DNA from: Paraspadella gotoi
Lineage: Eukaryota; Chaetognatha
DNA: 64,000 bases
Reading direction: 5' to 3'
NCBI GenBank assembly: GCA_051294375.1
Contig: CM119270.1
Location: forward strand, 10,088,984-10,152,983
Below, one piece after another: positions 11,062 to 19,077 of this stretch; position 1 is the stretch's first letter, and each line of letters starts with the position of its first letter. A program made the translations under genes and the position numbers. The notes beneath the pieces were generated by a model. That model was not told the origin of the DNA, made no database searches, and was given only the letters and a program-made list of their open reading frames with translations.

Positions 11062-12504
11062 AGGATAATGGAAACCGTGAGAGAGAAAGAAAGAATGAAT
11101 GAATGAACGAATTAATGAATGAAAGAATAAATGAATGAATGAATAAATGAACCAACAAACAAACAAAGACTTCTTCCACTCCACAAGAATCATGGAACTG
11201 GAGGCGCAGATCCGTTCGCTGGATACGCTGTTGGTGCAGAGGCAAGAGGCCGAGCAAGACGCCTATCAGCAGATCAAGGTGAACAATGCAATTTTCTTAA
11301 AACGAATTATTAATACTATTAACTTAATTTTTTTTTCATTCAAAGGCGCTGCAATCAGAACGCGCCGACCTGCAGGACTGCATTGCTACGCTGCAGAGGA
11401 AGATCGCCAACACAGAGACTGAGCTGAGCGAGGTTTCCAAGACGTCCGTGGCCCTGGAGAAGGAGAGGCGAGATCTGGCCAAGAACTACGACAAGATCAT
11501 GAGGGAGAAGATGAACCAAGAGATGGCACACAACAAGGTGGGCTTCGTATATAAACGTGTGCTCCGCAAGTGTCGAAATTGTGTCGAGTTTTAACTAGGA
11601 GGAGTAGAATTTATGAATCCCTCGTTAACATTTAAAACATAATTCTATTTTTTTTATTTCTTTATTCATACATTTTTTAAATTTTAACCGTGACCCCTCT
11701 TTTTTCAGGCCCTTACCGAGCGCGAAGCTCTCGAACTTGCCTTCCGCAAATTGGAGGAGGAGAACGCAGAGCTCAACAAGCAGCTGGAGTCGCTTCAGTC
11801 CGGACTGGCGGAGGCTGAACAGGTAAAATTGATTTGGTAATCAATTTAAATGGACTGTAATTGTTTGTCCATAACAAGCATAAACTGTAAAACTAGAGAA
11901 CCGATTTTGAAACTGCTCCCCCTCTGATCAACAGGCACACGCCCAACGTCTGATCGATCTGACCACGCGTCACCGGCAAGAGACGGAGGCGGAGACGGAG
12001 CGTTTTCGCACGGCGCAATTGGAAGCCGAGCGGCGCATGGACACCAGGGAGCGCAGCCATCGTCAACGTATCAAGGGTCTGGAAGAGACCATCTCCACCC
12101 TTAAGGACCAGCTGGCCCAGGAGATCACCAAGCGGCAGTACTACATTACCCGGTTCCCCATGGGCCCGCCGGTTCACCCGGTCCCCGTGGGTCATCCCGT
12201 TCACCCGGCCGACCCCATGGCGCTGAGGAGCGTGGCCATCGCAGAGGCGGAAGCGGCGGCGGCGGCTGAGAAAGAGTCTGCGGCTGCGGCAGAGAAGGAG
12301 GCGGCGGCTGCGACCGCGGCGGCTGAGGCCGCGCCGGCGGCCGAGGCTCCCTCCGAGCCGCAGCGGGCGAGACGGTTGTCTCCCACGCGAGCAGCGGCCT
12401 TGAGGAACCTCTCGCCTTTGGGGCTGCGTTCCATCGGTGCCAGGACGGCAGTTTCGCCATCTCCGAGCCGGGCCAACATCACGCTCAAGCGATACAAGAA
12501 GTAG
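1..12504 (+). CDS. CROCC: Rootletin (ciliary rootlet coiled-coil protein), 3' portion, 25 exons, 5' end outside window
   Basis: Rootletin polymerises into the striated rootlet that anchors basal bodies and links centrioles. Joining 25 exons (listed separately) gives 1,899 residues in one open frame, starting mid-codon at base 3 and ending at TAG 12502-12504. Vertebrate rootletin is about 2,000 residues, so roughly the first 100-200 are missing. The chain is almost wholly heptad coiled coil rich in E, K, Q, L, R and A. Family landmarks occur in rootletin order: NAMLREQLDQA at the start; a Trp-containing EWQKEEESFNNFFSQEHSRL segment; a Ser/Pro hinge (residues ~262-280); LNEGLGQDKIELNKLVAQ (~512-527); RGRSRSPTRGRPS hinge (~1216); KISKMKANTALLE; and RERSHRQRIKGLEETISTLK near the C-terminus. 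The family call is from recognition of these blocks; no alignment was run. The last ~70 residues are an Ala/Glu-rich then Ser/Pro/Arg-rich tail. Confidence 0.95.
704..823 (+). CDS. CROCC: Rootletin exon b
   Basis: Residues 25-64. Pyrimidine-rich acceptor ending CCAAG|, donor CAG|GTGTGT, phase 0 to 0. Ends in the conserved Trp/Phe-rich EWQKEEESFNNFFSQ stretch. Confidence 0.92.
945..1040 (+). CDS. CROCC: Rootletin exon c
   Basis: Residues 65-96, beginning EHSRLLSLWREVVSFRR, which continues the conserved N-terminal rootletin domain. Acceptor TCCTCAG|, donor AAG|GTAAGT, phase 0 to 0. Confidence 0.93.
1154..1212 (+). CDS. CROCC: Rootletin exon d
   Basis: Residues 97-116. Acceptor TTTTCAG|, donor AG|GTAAGT. 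Ends in phase 2 and completes a Ser codon with the next exon. Confidence 0.92.
1344..1482 (+). CDS. CROCC: Rootletin exon e
   Basis: Residues 116-162. Acceptor CCTTCAAG|, donor AAG|GTAAAG, phase 2 to 0. Coiled coil starting STLRMSDMEKSVAL. Confidence 0.92.
1571..1668. repeat. (GAAA)n microsatellite in rootletin intron
   Basis: About 24 GAAA units, polypurine on the sense strand, inside the intron after exon e. Confidence 0.95.
1839..1976 (+). CDS. CROCC: Rootletin exon f
   Basis: Residues 163-208. Acceptor ACCGCAG|, donor GTG|GTGAGT, phase 0 to 0. Confidence 0.9.
2178..2350 (+). CDS. CROCC: Rootletin exon g
   Basis: Residues 209-266. Acceptor TCCTCAG|, donor CAG|GTGAGA, ends in phase 2. 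The 3' part (LPDVEVGVSTGLQREPSPLR) leaves the coiled coil and enters a Ser/Pro hinge. Confidence 0.9.
2483..2591 (+). CDS. CROCC: Rootletin exon h
   Basis: Residues 266-302. Acceptor TTTCCCAG|, donor CAG|GTGAAA. Encodes the SSSPSRAPNRPERAP hinge followed by AVQQALTKRQNQLQ, the start of the main rod in rootletins. Confidence 0.9.
2658..2822 (+). CDS. CROCC: Rootletin exon i
   Basis: Residues 303-357. Acceptor TCTCTCAG|, donor AAG|GTTGCC (weak after +2), phase 0 to 0. Confidence 0.88.
2915..2943. repeat. (CATT)n microsatellite in rootletin intron
   Basis: About seven CATT units just upstream of the acceptor of exon j. Confidence 0.85.
2966..3124 (+). CDS. CROCC: Rootletin exon j
   Basis: Residues 358-410. 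Acceptor TACTCAG|, donor GAG|GTAAAA, phase 0. It precedes the unusually long 2.24-kb intron. Confidence 0.92.
3365..3640. repeat. Dispersed repeat, copy 1 (second copy near 55550-55730 and 56385-56450)
   Basis: Blocks such as CTCTGGAAATAGAG, CTGAACAGAAAGGGGTG and AGAATTGTAT.TTCTGATA recur in the same order at 55570, 55698 and 56395. It may be the 3' part of the element whose RT fragment lies next to it. Confidence 0.6.
3695..4006 (-). pseudogene. Reverse-transcriptase fragment (retroelement relic)
   Basis: A 103-codon open stretch on the minus strand. It contains GISIGLN...IANMLLFYFES, resembling the G-I-x-x-G / A-N-L-x-L-x-x-Y-E motif of reverse transcriptases, and ~25 residues later SRYIDDLFSANF, where YIDD matches the catalytic YxDD box, then IYPAALTVNKSNS. 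Spacing and order fit the palm and C-terminal part of an RT, possibly Penelope-like. No start, no other RT motifs and no further open frame are seen on either side, so it is a dead fragment antisense to the host gene. Confidence 0.6.
5369..5584 (+). CDS. CROCC: Rootletin exon k
   Basis: Residues 411-482. Acceptor TTTCACCAG|, donor AAG|GTTGGG, phase 0 to 0. Coiled coil DEKDDVVKDNQRHLKELE onward. Confidence 0.92.
5669..5803 (+). CDS. CROCC: Rootletin exon l
   Basis: Residues 483-527. Acceptor ACCGCAAG|, donor CAG|GTGGCT. Carries the highly conserved LNEGLGQDKIELNKLVAQ block. Confidence 0.93.
6254..6396 (+). CDS. CROCC: Rootletin exon m
   Basis: Residues 528-575. Acceptor CCCCTCAAAG|, donor CAG|GTTGGT, ends in phase 2 (split Arg codon). 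Confidence 0.9.
6576..6717 (+). CDS. CROCC: Rootletin exon n
   Basis: Residues 575-622. Acceptor CTTCCCCAG|, donor GAG|GTAAAG, phase 2 to 0. Confidence 0.92.
6800..6932 (+). CDS. CROCC: Rootletin exon o
   Basis: Residues 623-667. Purine-rich acceptor GGTGATAG|, donor CCG|GTAAGG, ends in phase 1. Encodes LIVQLTAAERDNRQQAELIA, a rootletin block. Confidence 0.9.
7251..7492 (+). CDS. CROCC: Rootletin exon p
   Basis: Residues 667-747. Acceptor CCGCTTCAG|, donor GAG|GTAATG, phase 1 to 0. Contains ENLETALYETQQLAAQLESR. Confidence 0.93.
7595..7814 (+). CDS. CROCC: Rootletin exon q
   Basis: Residues 748-821. Acceptor CAAAACAG|, donor TCG|GTAAGT, ends in phase 1. Encodes HHEEDMERGGMEKEAQRLQ and AAFAKEKEELAHEIEGLQRD. 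Confidence 0.93.
7853..7888. repeat. Poly-T run in rootletin intron
   Basis: About 36 consecutive T residues shortly after the donor of exon q. Confidence 0.9.
8282..8565 (+). CDS. CROCC: Rootletin exon r
   Basis: Residues 821-915. Acceptor TCCCGCGCAG|, donor AAG|GTATGA, phase 1 to 0. Starts VAENEKQQQLSAAQTEKNAL. Confidence 0.93.
8810..10426 (+). CDS. CROCC: Rootletin exon s (1,617-bp giant exon)
   Basis: Residues 916-1454, a single 539-codon exon. It encodes the central rod (SRLDARRELQELRRQLKILE), a non-helical RGRSRSPTRGRPS linker at ~1216 followed by ~60 unstructured residues, then rod again (VDVDPDEVHVVLKDFVTQLA; DKISKMKANTALLESDRKKL). Acceptor ATTCAAAG|, donor CAG|GTTAAT. GC content is far above the flanking introns. 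Confidence 0.95.
10517..10714 (+). CDS. CROCC: Rootletin exon t
   Basis: Residues 1455-1520. Acceptor CCACACAG|, donor CAG|GTTCTT, phase 0 to 0. Encodes LKNRVDGLLKQVKGSEEKAQ. Confidence 0.92.
10779..10951 (+). CDS. CROCC: Rootletin exon u
   Basis: Residues 1521-1578. Acceptor AAACGCAG|, donor TAG|GTTGGG, ends in phase 2. The following intron holds a (GAAA)n tract. Confidence 0.9.
10979..11062. repeat. (GAAA)n microsatellite in rootletin intron
   Basis: About 20 GAAA units on the sense strand in the intron after exon u, followed by a GAAT-rich stretch to ~11150. Confidence 0.95.
11188..11278 (+). CDS. CROCC: Rootletin exon v
   Basis: Residues 1578-1608. Acceptor TCCACAAG|, donor AAG|GTGAAC, phase 2 to 0. 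Encodes IMELEAQIRSLDTLLVQRQE. Confidence 0.9.
11346..11537 (+). CDS. CROCC: Rootletin exon w
   Basis: Residues 1609-1672. Acceptor ATTCAAAG|, donor AAG|GTGGGC, phase 0 to 0. Confidence 0.92.
11709..11822 (+). CDS. CROCC: Rootletin exon x
   Basis: Residues 1673-1710. Acceptor TTTTTTCAG|, donor CAG|GTAAAA, phase 0 to 0. Confidence 0.92.
11935..12504 (+). CDS. CROCC: Rootletin last coding exon
   Basis: Residues 1711-1899 plus TAG. Acceptor GATCAACAG|. Encodes the conserved C-terminal RERSHRQRIKGLEETISTLK helix. A Pro/His/Val spacer (PMGPPVHPVPVGHPVHPADP), an Ala/Glu low-complexity run and a basic Ser/Pro tail ending LKRYKK follow. Confidence 0.95.
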   Translation, partial: AHAQRLIDLTTRHRQETEAETERFRTAQLEAERRMDTRERSHRQRIKGLEETISTLKDQLAQEITKRQYYITRFPMGPPVHPVPVGHPVHPADPMALRSVAIAEAEAAAAAEKESAAAAEKEAAAATAAAEAAPAAEAPSEPQRARRLSPTRAAALRNLSPLGLRSIGARTAVSPSPSRANITLKRYKK

Positions 12505-13340
12505 TGGGCGGGGCTCTTGAACCTGAAACTCGCGACGAGGACGTCGACGACAGCGTCGTCGTCGTTCCATCGTGAATCTGTACACTGGACTGGTTACGTT
12601 CTCCTTGTTTTTTTGGAACTTGTAGTATCTTTCCGAAGGTAGCAACAGTAGCATAATCCATGATCTGTGTTTTGATGTATTTTTTTTCCATATAATACAA
12701 CGAATTACTACATGCGCAAACAAACTTTCCTCATCATCTTCCACCAAAAAAAATGAATCATGTGTGAATTATGAATAATATTGTTTTTTTAACGGTTTTG
12801 TACTTATTATTGCAATATGAAAAAATGCGTTCCCAGCTTTTTAAATATCGTTTGTAATTCTTTGTTTTTAACTGTGGCCGATACTGTCGTATTTTGTATG
12901 TAAATGGAACCAAGGCCATTCCCTTCGTTGCTGTCGTAATTAATTTATTTCACTAACCAAAAAAAAAAAACAACCAAGAATCCGCACCTGTTTGCTGTGA
13001 CAAAATGGAAACCTTAATTTTGGGAAGAATGAAGAATAAATTTGCAGAAAATCTGGTCACTAAAAAGGAACACCCGGACAAAAGATAATTAACTTACATG
13101 AAACGACCTCTACGAAACTGTCGAAAATGTATATTTCTTAATCGGTATGCAATCCTAGTCATTAAGCATATTTTAGGTGATTTTGATTAATCCTTGTTTA
13201 ATTTTTTTGGTAACTTTTAAATGTCAGTAATATCTGCAAGAATATCCTTTTTATTCGATCTGGCGCAAAGTTGGTCACGGATTGCGATCGAACATATAAC
13301 GTGGATGAATTGTGGATAATAAATATTTTATACTGCATTT
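12505..13340 (+). other. Rootletin 3' untranslated region / downstream flank
   Basis: AT-rich sequence after the stop. AATAAA polyadenylation signals are at 13035-13040 and 13318-13323; either could end the transcript. No ORF of interest seen. The 3' limit is a guess. Confidence 0.5.

Positions 13341-14248
<908 letters not shown>

Positions 14249-14288
<40 letters not shown>
14249..14288. repeat. (CT)n microsatellite
   Basis: TC run of ~40 bp with a short TTTC interruption. Confidence 0.9.
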
Positions 14289-14293
<5 letters not shown>

Positions 14294-15315
14294 TAAATCT
14301 ATCTTTTTTACTCTCCCTCCCCGCCTGTCATTTCTAGAATCTCGTCCCAATGGCTTCACCGACAATTTCTTTGAATGATGAATCGTCGTCATCGTCGCCT
14401 TCGTCGTCCTACGCGTCTTACGTCGTTTTTCTTCCTTCGCAGAATTCTGGGTCCATTTTTCAAGCGGCGTGGTTTCTTCAGAGGGATGACGTACGTAGTT
14501 TGGCTCCGTTTTTCGTCGGTGTCGTTTTGTCGCTCTGGTAGTAATCGTTTACCGACGTTGTTTTGATATTGATAATAGTTTTTTTTTACGTATACGTAAA
14601 CATGTTTTTCAGTATGTCGCTTTTTGTTTTTTAAATCACTGTCATTAATCGACATAATTTATGTAGACACGTTTCACACAAATGAAAGAAGCCGTAGGAT
14701 TTTTCACGAAACATTGATTCTCTAAAAGTCTATTGTGAATTTGTGATAGTGGCTCCCCTTTGTTTTTGGGATCAAGAAGCCTTTGTTCTTGTTCAACTTT
14801 TTGTTTCACGTCTTCTACACTAATTATCAAAAAGCGTGGTTGGGTGTCGTTTTTGTTTGTTGTTCCCAAAAAGAGCCGTTTCTTAAAATCAAATTGACAG
14901 CTAATCCTATTTGATTATTCGGCTTGTTAGGTTAGCTACATAAATTTGCTAATCAATGCGCGTCGCGAGAATTTATAACTTTCAGATATTTGTTTTGATT
15001 TAAAACTTAATTCATATTCCTTATTGTAATAGCAATCCATCGTGGTCACCCATAATTCGGACCTTCATTGTTTGATTTTACTCTTTACCCATCGTAATTC
15101 GTCATCATTCTTCGTTTTCGATTTTTCTAGAGAAAGAGAAGGGTGGATAGGGGGAGTGAGGGACTGAGTGTGAGAGAAAGAGAGTGACAGAGGAAGAGAT
15201 GCCTTTTCCGGACTCTCGGATTATCTATGATTTAAAGTTTTGAACCCTAAGATACGAACGACATAAACGACCTTCGAGAACTGTTCTCTTGTTTCTCCTT
15301 TCTACTAATATCCAG

Positions 15316-15327
15316 GGTCACGTGACC
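15316..15327. promoter_or_regulatory. 12-bp palindromic E-box GGTCACGTGACC
   Basis: Perfect palindrome containing GTCACGTGAC, the consensus bound by MiT/TFE and USF-type bHLH-zip factors. First of five CACGTG sites in 1.3 kb. Confidence 0.5.
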
Positions 15328-15535
15328 AAGGTTCGAGATCATTCTTCGCTTTAAATCGCTCAAAATTATCCATCGATATGCTGATGAACTTAAATATCCC
15401 TACAACAATCTACGAACGGGCGCCGAATCATTGAGAACAAAACTTTTTGACTCTCTGGAGGCGACGAAATGTTTTTCTTATTTTCGATCCTTAGGTTTTT
15501 TAATCTAAACTCAGCCTTCGAACTGCGAGGAAAGT

Positions 15536-15541
15536 CACGTG
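15536..15541. promoter_or_regulatory. CACGTG E-box
   Basis: AAGTCACGTGTTC context; second member of the cluster. Confidence 0.4.
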
Positions 15542-15577
15542 TTCAAACTGATCCCTTTGATTGGACGACCAAATGTT

Positions 15578-15583
15578 CACGTG
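15578..15583. promoter_or_regulatory. CACGTG E-box
   Basis: GTTCACGTGACTC context; third member, 42 bp from the second (centre to centre). Confidence 0.4.
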
Positions 15584-16149
15584 ACTCGATCGTGGCCCTA
15601 TGATTAGTGTTGTGTTTGGCAGCTCTTCTCTCGATCGGTTGGCTGCGCGGAAATCCAGGCATGCGCACTCGAACCACAACCTCCTCATTGAAGAGTCGCC
15701 TCGTCGGGGAAGTTAATTTGTTGAAGACGAAACTCGTTAATATTTTATATGAATGATCGTTTAAAAACTCTTTATTAGACTTAAGGCAATACCTCAATGT
15801 ACAAAGAAACTTTTATCTATCTAATCTTTTTTCAAAAAACGTTCTTCCCTGAATAGGCCAAGGCTGTAAAAACTTTTTCGACGACGTTAACCCTCGAATC
15901 TCTCCAAGTTTGAGGAGAGTCTCACTGCTGATACTCAACTTTCGATCTGGGTGGCCGAGAATAGAATCGAAAAATGGCCGTGCGTCGAAAAACCAGCCTC
16001 CAAATATGCGGATGGCGATAATAAAAATAAAATCAATGAATACAGCCTATCTTTCGTCAATACATATTTCGGTAAATCTCGTTTTAGCGGTCGACTTAAA
16101 AAGGATGAAAAATTGTGTCCGTATTTTCTTGTTCAGCTTGTGGGGCTGC

Positions 16150-16268
<119 letters not shown>

Positions 16269-16269
16269 A

Positions 16270-16539
16270 TTCCATTCCATTCATCCGAAATTCTGTTTTC
16301 ACTCAGAGACGCAACGATGAACGACGAAATTCCTTTCACGTGAAAATAAGTGGCGAAGAAAAGAAAGAGAATCGTGACCTCCATTAAAGACGAACTTTTG
16401 CGAGGATTCGACGTAAAATACACTTGGAGAAGAAAGCGCGAGATGGCGAGAGACGCAACGCCGACAAAAGTTTTTGGCCCAGCGTCTCGAGTCAGCTTCG
16501 CTAAAACCAGACGTCGTACTAAAGCTTTTTCTTGAAAAG
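16270..16539 (+). other. Candidate 5' untranslated exon of patched
   Basis: Moderately GC-rich stretch ending in a strong donor, AAAAG|GTGAGC at 16540. It could splice to the acceptor-like CTCATCGTAG at 18381-18390, 23 bp before the patched ATG. This would remove the (TTTA)/(TTTC) block from the mRNA. Pure inference; no transcript data. Confidence 0.25.
16337..16342. promoter_or_regulatory. CACGTG E-box
   Basis: TTTCACGTGAAA palindromic context; fourth member. Confidence 0.4.
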
Positions 16540-16576
16540 GTGAGCGGTATCTATTAGATTTTTTTAGCACTGAAAA

Positions 16577-16582
16577 CACGTG
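16577..16582. promoter_or_regulatory. CACGTG E-box
   Basis: AACACGTGATTC context; fifth member, 37 bp after a candidate splice donor at 16540. Confidence 0.4.
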
Positions 16583-16972
16583 ATTCACGAAAGTGGTTGG
16601 TGAAAAACGTTGTGAGTTTTGCGGTTTTTTGTGCGGGTTTTTTTTCGGACCACACGCGCGGAGCCACCAACCTCCCCCCCCCAGATAAACATTTTCGTCT
16701 TTCATTTTTGGGTATTAAAAGCCTTTCTTCTTAAAGAGATAACCGAATATATTTAATTTTGCTAAAACAACTCCTTTGATTATTATTTCTCGATGTAAAA
16801 ATCGTTACGAAGAGAATAGCGGGGTTGTGAAAACAGTAGTCATAGTCATATAAGGTGGTTGTTTAAAGGGTGAGTAATGAAGATGAATTTGTGAGTGAAA
16901 AAAGGGTGGGTGACGACCCTAGGAATTCCGACGCCACATTTGAAAGGAGGTTTCTTGTCTCGGGAGGAGGTC

Positions 16973-16986
16973 TGTCTGTCTGTCTG

Positions 16987-17017
<31 letters not shown>

Positions 17018-17020
17018 CTC

Positions 17021-17060
<40 letters not shown>
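16973..17060. repeat. (GTCT)n-(TTTC)n-(CT)n compound microsatellite
   Basis: Three adjoining pyrimidine repeats on the + strand. Confidence 0.93.
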
Positions 17061-17066
<6 letters not shown>

Positions 17067-17130
17067 TGGGGGGAGAAAGGTTTGAAGAAATGGATCCTTT
17101 ATTTTGGTTTTTTACTCACGCACACACACG

Positions 17131-17144
17131 ATATCTCTCTCTCT

Positions 17145-17177
<33 letters not shown>
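17131..17177. repeat. (CT)n microsatellite
   Basis: TC run with a CTTTAT interruption. Confidence 0.9.
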
Positions 17178-17180
<3 letters not shown>

Positions 17181-17669
17181 TTTTTCGATTATTTACATTT
17201 CTTGTCATTTTTTTCCTTCTTTTTCACGCTTATGCCGAATCCTGTGAAACCAATATTCACTCCTCACAAAAGTAAAGGGGCAAATATATAAAAAAAACTG
17301 ACTCGCTGGTTAGTTTTTTAATGTGTGGCCCGGCGATTTGTGCTTTTATCGACCGACCTTCAAATGCCTCACCTTATATGTATTTTTTACTTTAAATTCT
17401 TCCTCCCCCCTTATATCATCACGTTTATCATCGTATCTTCTTTTTATAATCTTTTTCTATTCTGCTTCCTTTCATCCTCTTCCTACTCTTCTTCCCTTTA
17501 CTCCTCCTCATCCTCTTTTTTCATTATATCGAGTTTTTACTCTGTGTCCTCCCTCGTTCTTGCGAGGAGCCCGGAGTGAATGGCTGAATCTCGTCGAAGA
17601 GCGAAAAACCCTCAGGGTTTCTTGGATCCATTTCTTATTCTTTTTCCCCTTTTTTTTTCAAAAGGGCTC

Positions 17670-17762
17670 TCTCTCTTTATTTATTTATTTATTTTTTTAT
17701 TTATTTAATTTTTTATTTATTTATTTAATTATTTATTTATTTATTTTTATTTTTTTAATTTT

Positions 17763-17861
<99 letters not shown>

Positions 17862-17867
17862 TTTTTT

Positions 17868-17910
<43 letters not shown>

Positions 17911-18237
17911 ATTTCTTTATTTCTATTTATTTATTTCTCTTTCTTTATTTCTCTTTCTTTATTTCTATTTCTCTTTCTTTATTTCTCTTTCTTTATTTCT
18001 ATTTCTATATTTTTATTTCTATTTCTTTATTTCTATTTCTTTCTTTCTCTTTCTTTATTTCTCTTTCTTTATTTCTCTTTCTTTATTTCTTTTTCTTTAT
18101 TTTTATTTCTTTATTTCTCTTTCTTTATTTCTCTATCTTTATTTCTTTATTTTTATTTCTCTATCTTTATTTCTCTTTCTTTATATCTCTTTCTTTATTT
18201 CTCTTTCTTTATCTTTCTTTATTTCTTCTCTCAGTCT
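17670..18237. repeat. (TTTA)n / (TTTC)n tract, ~570 bp, upstream of patched
   Basis: Pure TTTA units to ~17863, TTTC units to ~17909, then a degenerating TTTCTATT / CTTTATTTCT mixture. It produces a spurious 339-codon Phe/Leu frame. It ends ~180 bp before the patched ATG, so it is either in the 5' UTR or in an intron. Confidence 0.95.
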
Positions 18238-18413
18238 CTCTCTTACGCTCTTTCCCCTCGAAAAAAAAAACGCATTTCGAAAGTACCGTGTGTGGAAAGC
18301 GTGTGTGTTTTTTATTCGTGCGTATTTTTTCGTGCCTCTTAAAAAGAAAGAAAATTTTAATTTAAAAGTAATAAGTGTTTCTCATCGTAGGCGGTCGACC
18401 CCGCAACTTCAGT

Positions 18414-19077
18414 ATGGACGGACCATCGAAAACTTTATTTCGCGGCTTGGGACCCGAGCTGGGTGGTCCCGGACTTCAACACGGCAGTTCTAATATACAT
18501 TCAGCCCCGACGCTGCCTACGCCGCAGCCCCCGCAGCCGCAGCATCAAAGAGGAGGAGGAGGAGGCTGCCACGGACTGCGAGGTTCAACTTTGCAAAACT
18601 ACCCTCCTCTTCCCCCGCCGCCCTCTTCATCGTCGTCGTCGTCGATTCCCCCCTCTTCGCGTCTTCTTCGCCCATCTCCTCACCACCCTCCTCGTCCTCC
18701 TCATCCTCCTCTTCCTCTCGAAACTCCTCAACCCTCGACTTCGAGCAAAACCAATTCATCTTCCCCGGGTTCGAATTCGACTTCAGGAATTCGTAGCAAT
18801 ACTACATCATCTTGCCTTACATCCTCCTCCTCCCCCTCCTCCTCCCTCGCAACGACGACGTCGTCGTCGTCGTCGTCGTCGTCCTCGCAGGGAAAACTTC
18901 TTCAGTTCTCGCCTTCTTACTCGGGAATTCCTTCCGCGAAATGTAACAACTCAAACCTTCCTCAAACGGACGTTCAAGGGAGATCCTTTTATCACCATCA
19001 TCACCGACCGCAGTCGCAACAAAAACCACTTCAACAGCACGGTCCCCTTTTCGCGGCGGCGTCTTTGGGTTCCATCG
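18414..19077 (+). CDS. ptc: Patched exon 1
   Basis: Residues 1-221 plus one base. Begins MDGPSKTLFRGLG and is mostly poly-Ser, Pro, His and Gln. Donor ATCG|GTGCGT, phase 1. Without the splice this frame stops at 19113-19115. Confidence 0.75.

Larger units (their letters stand above)
14289..16149. other. Intergenic, putative upstream regulatory region of patched
   Basis: More GC- and CpG-rich than the spacer on either side, with no supported ORF. The 63-codon frame at 14350 starts with ATG but is Ser-rich and unrecognised. Three CACGTG sites lie inside it and two more just 3'. Likely promoter or enhancer DNA by position (inference). Confidence 0.4.

Noticed and set aside
11893-12747. 284-codon minus frame
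   Set aside because: Antisense shadow of the last rootletin exon and its 3' flank; Arg-rich artefact.
14350-14541. Small protein gene (63 codons, ATG start)
   Set aside because: Ser-rich low complexity, no recognisable domain, lies in spacer DNA; cannot be supported.
17323-18342. 339-codon Phe/Leu/Ser frame
   Set aside because: Direct translation of the TTTA/TTTC microsatellite; no real composition, no recognisable domain.
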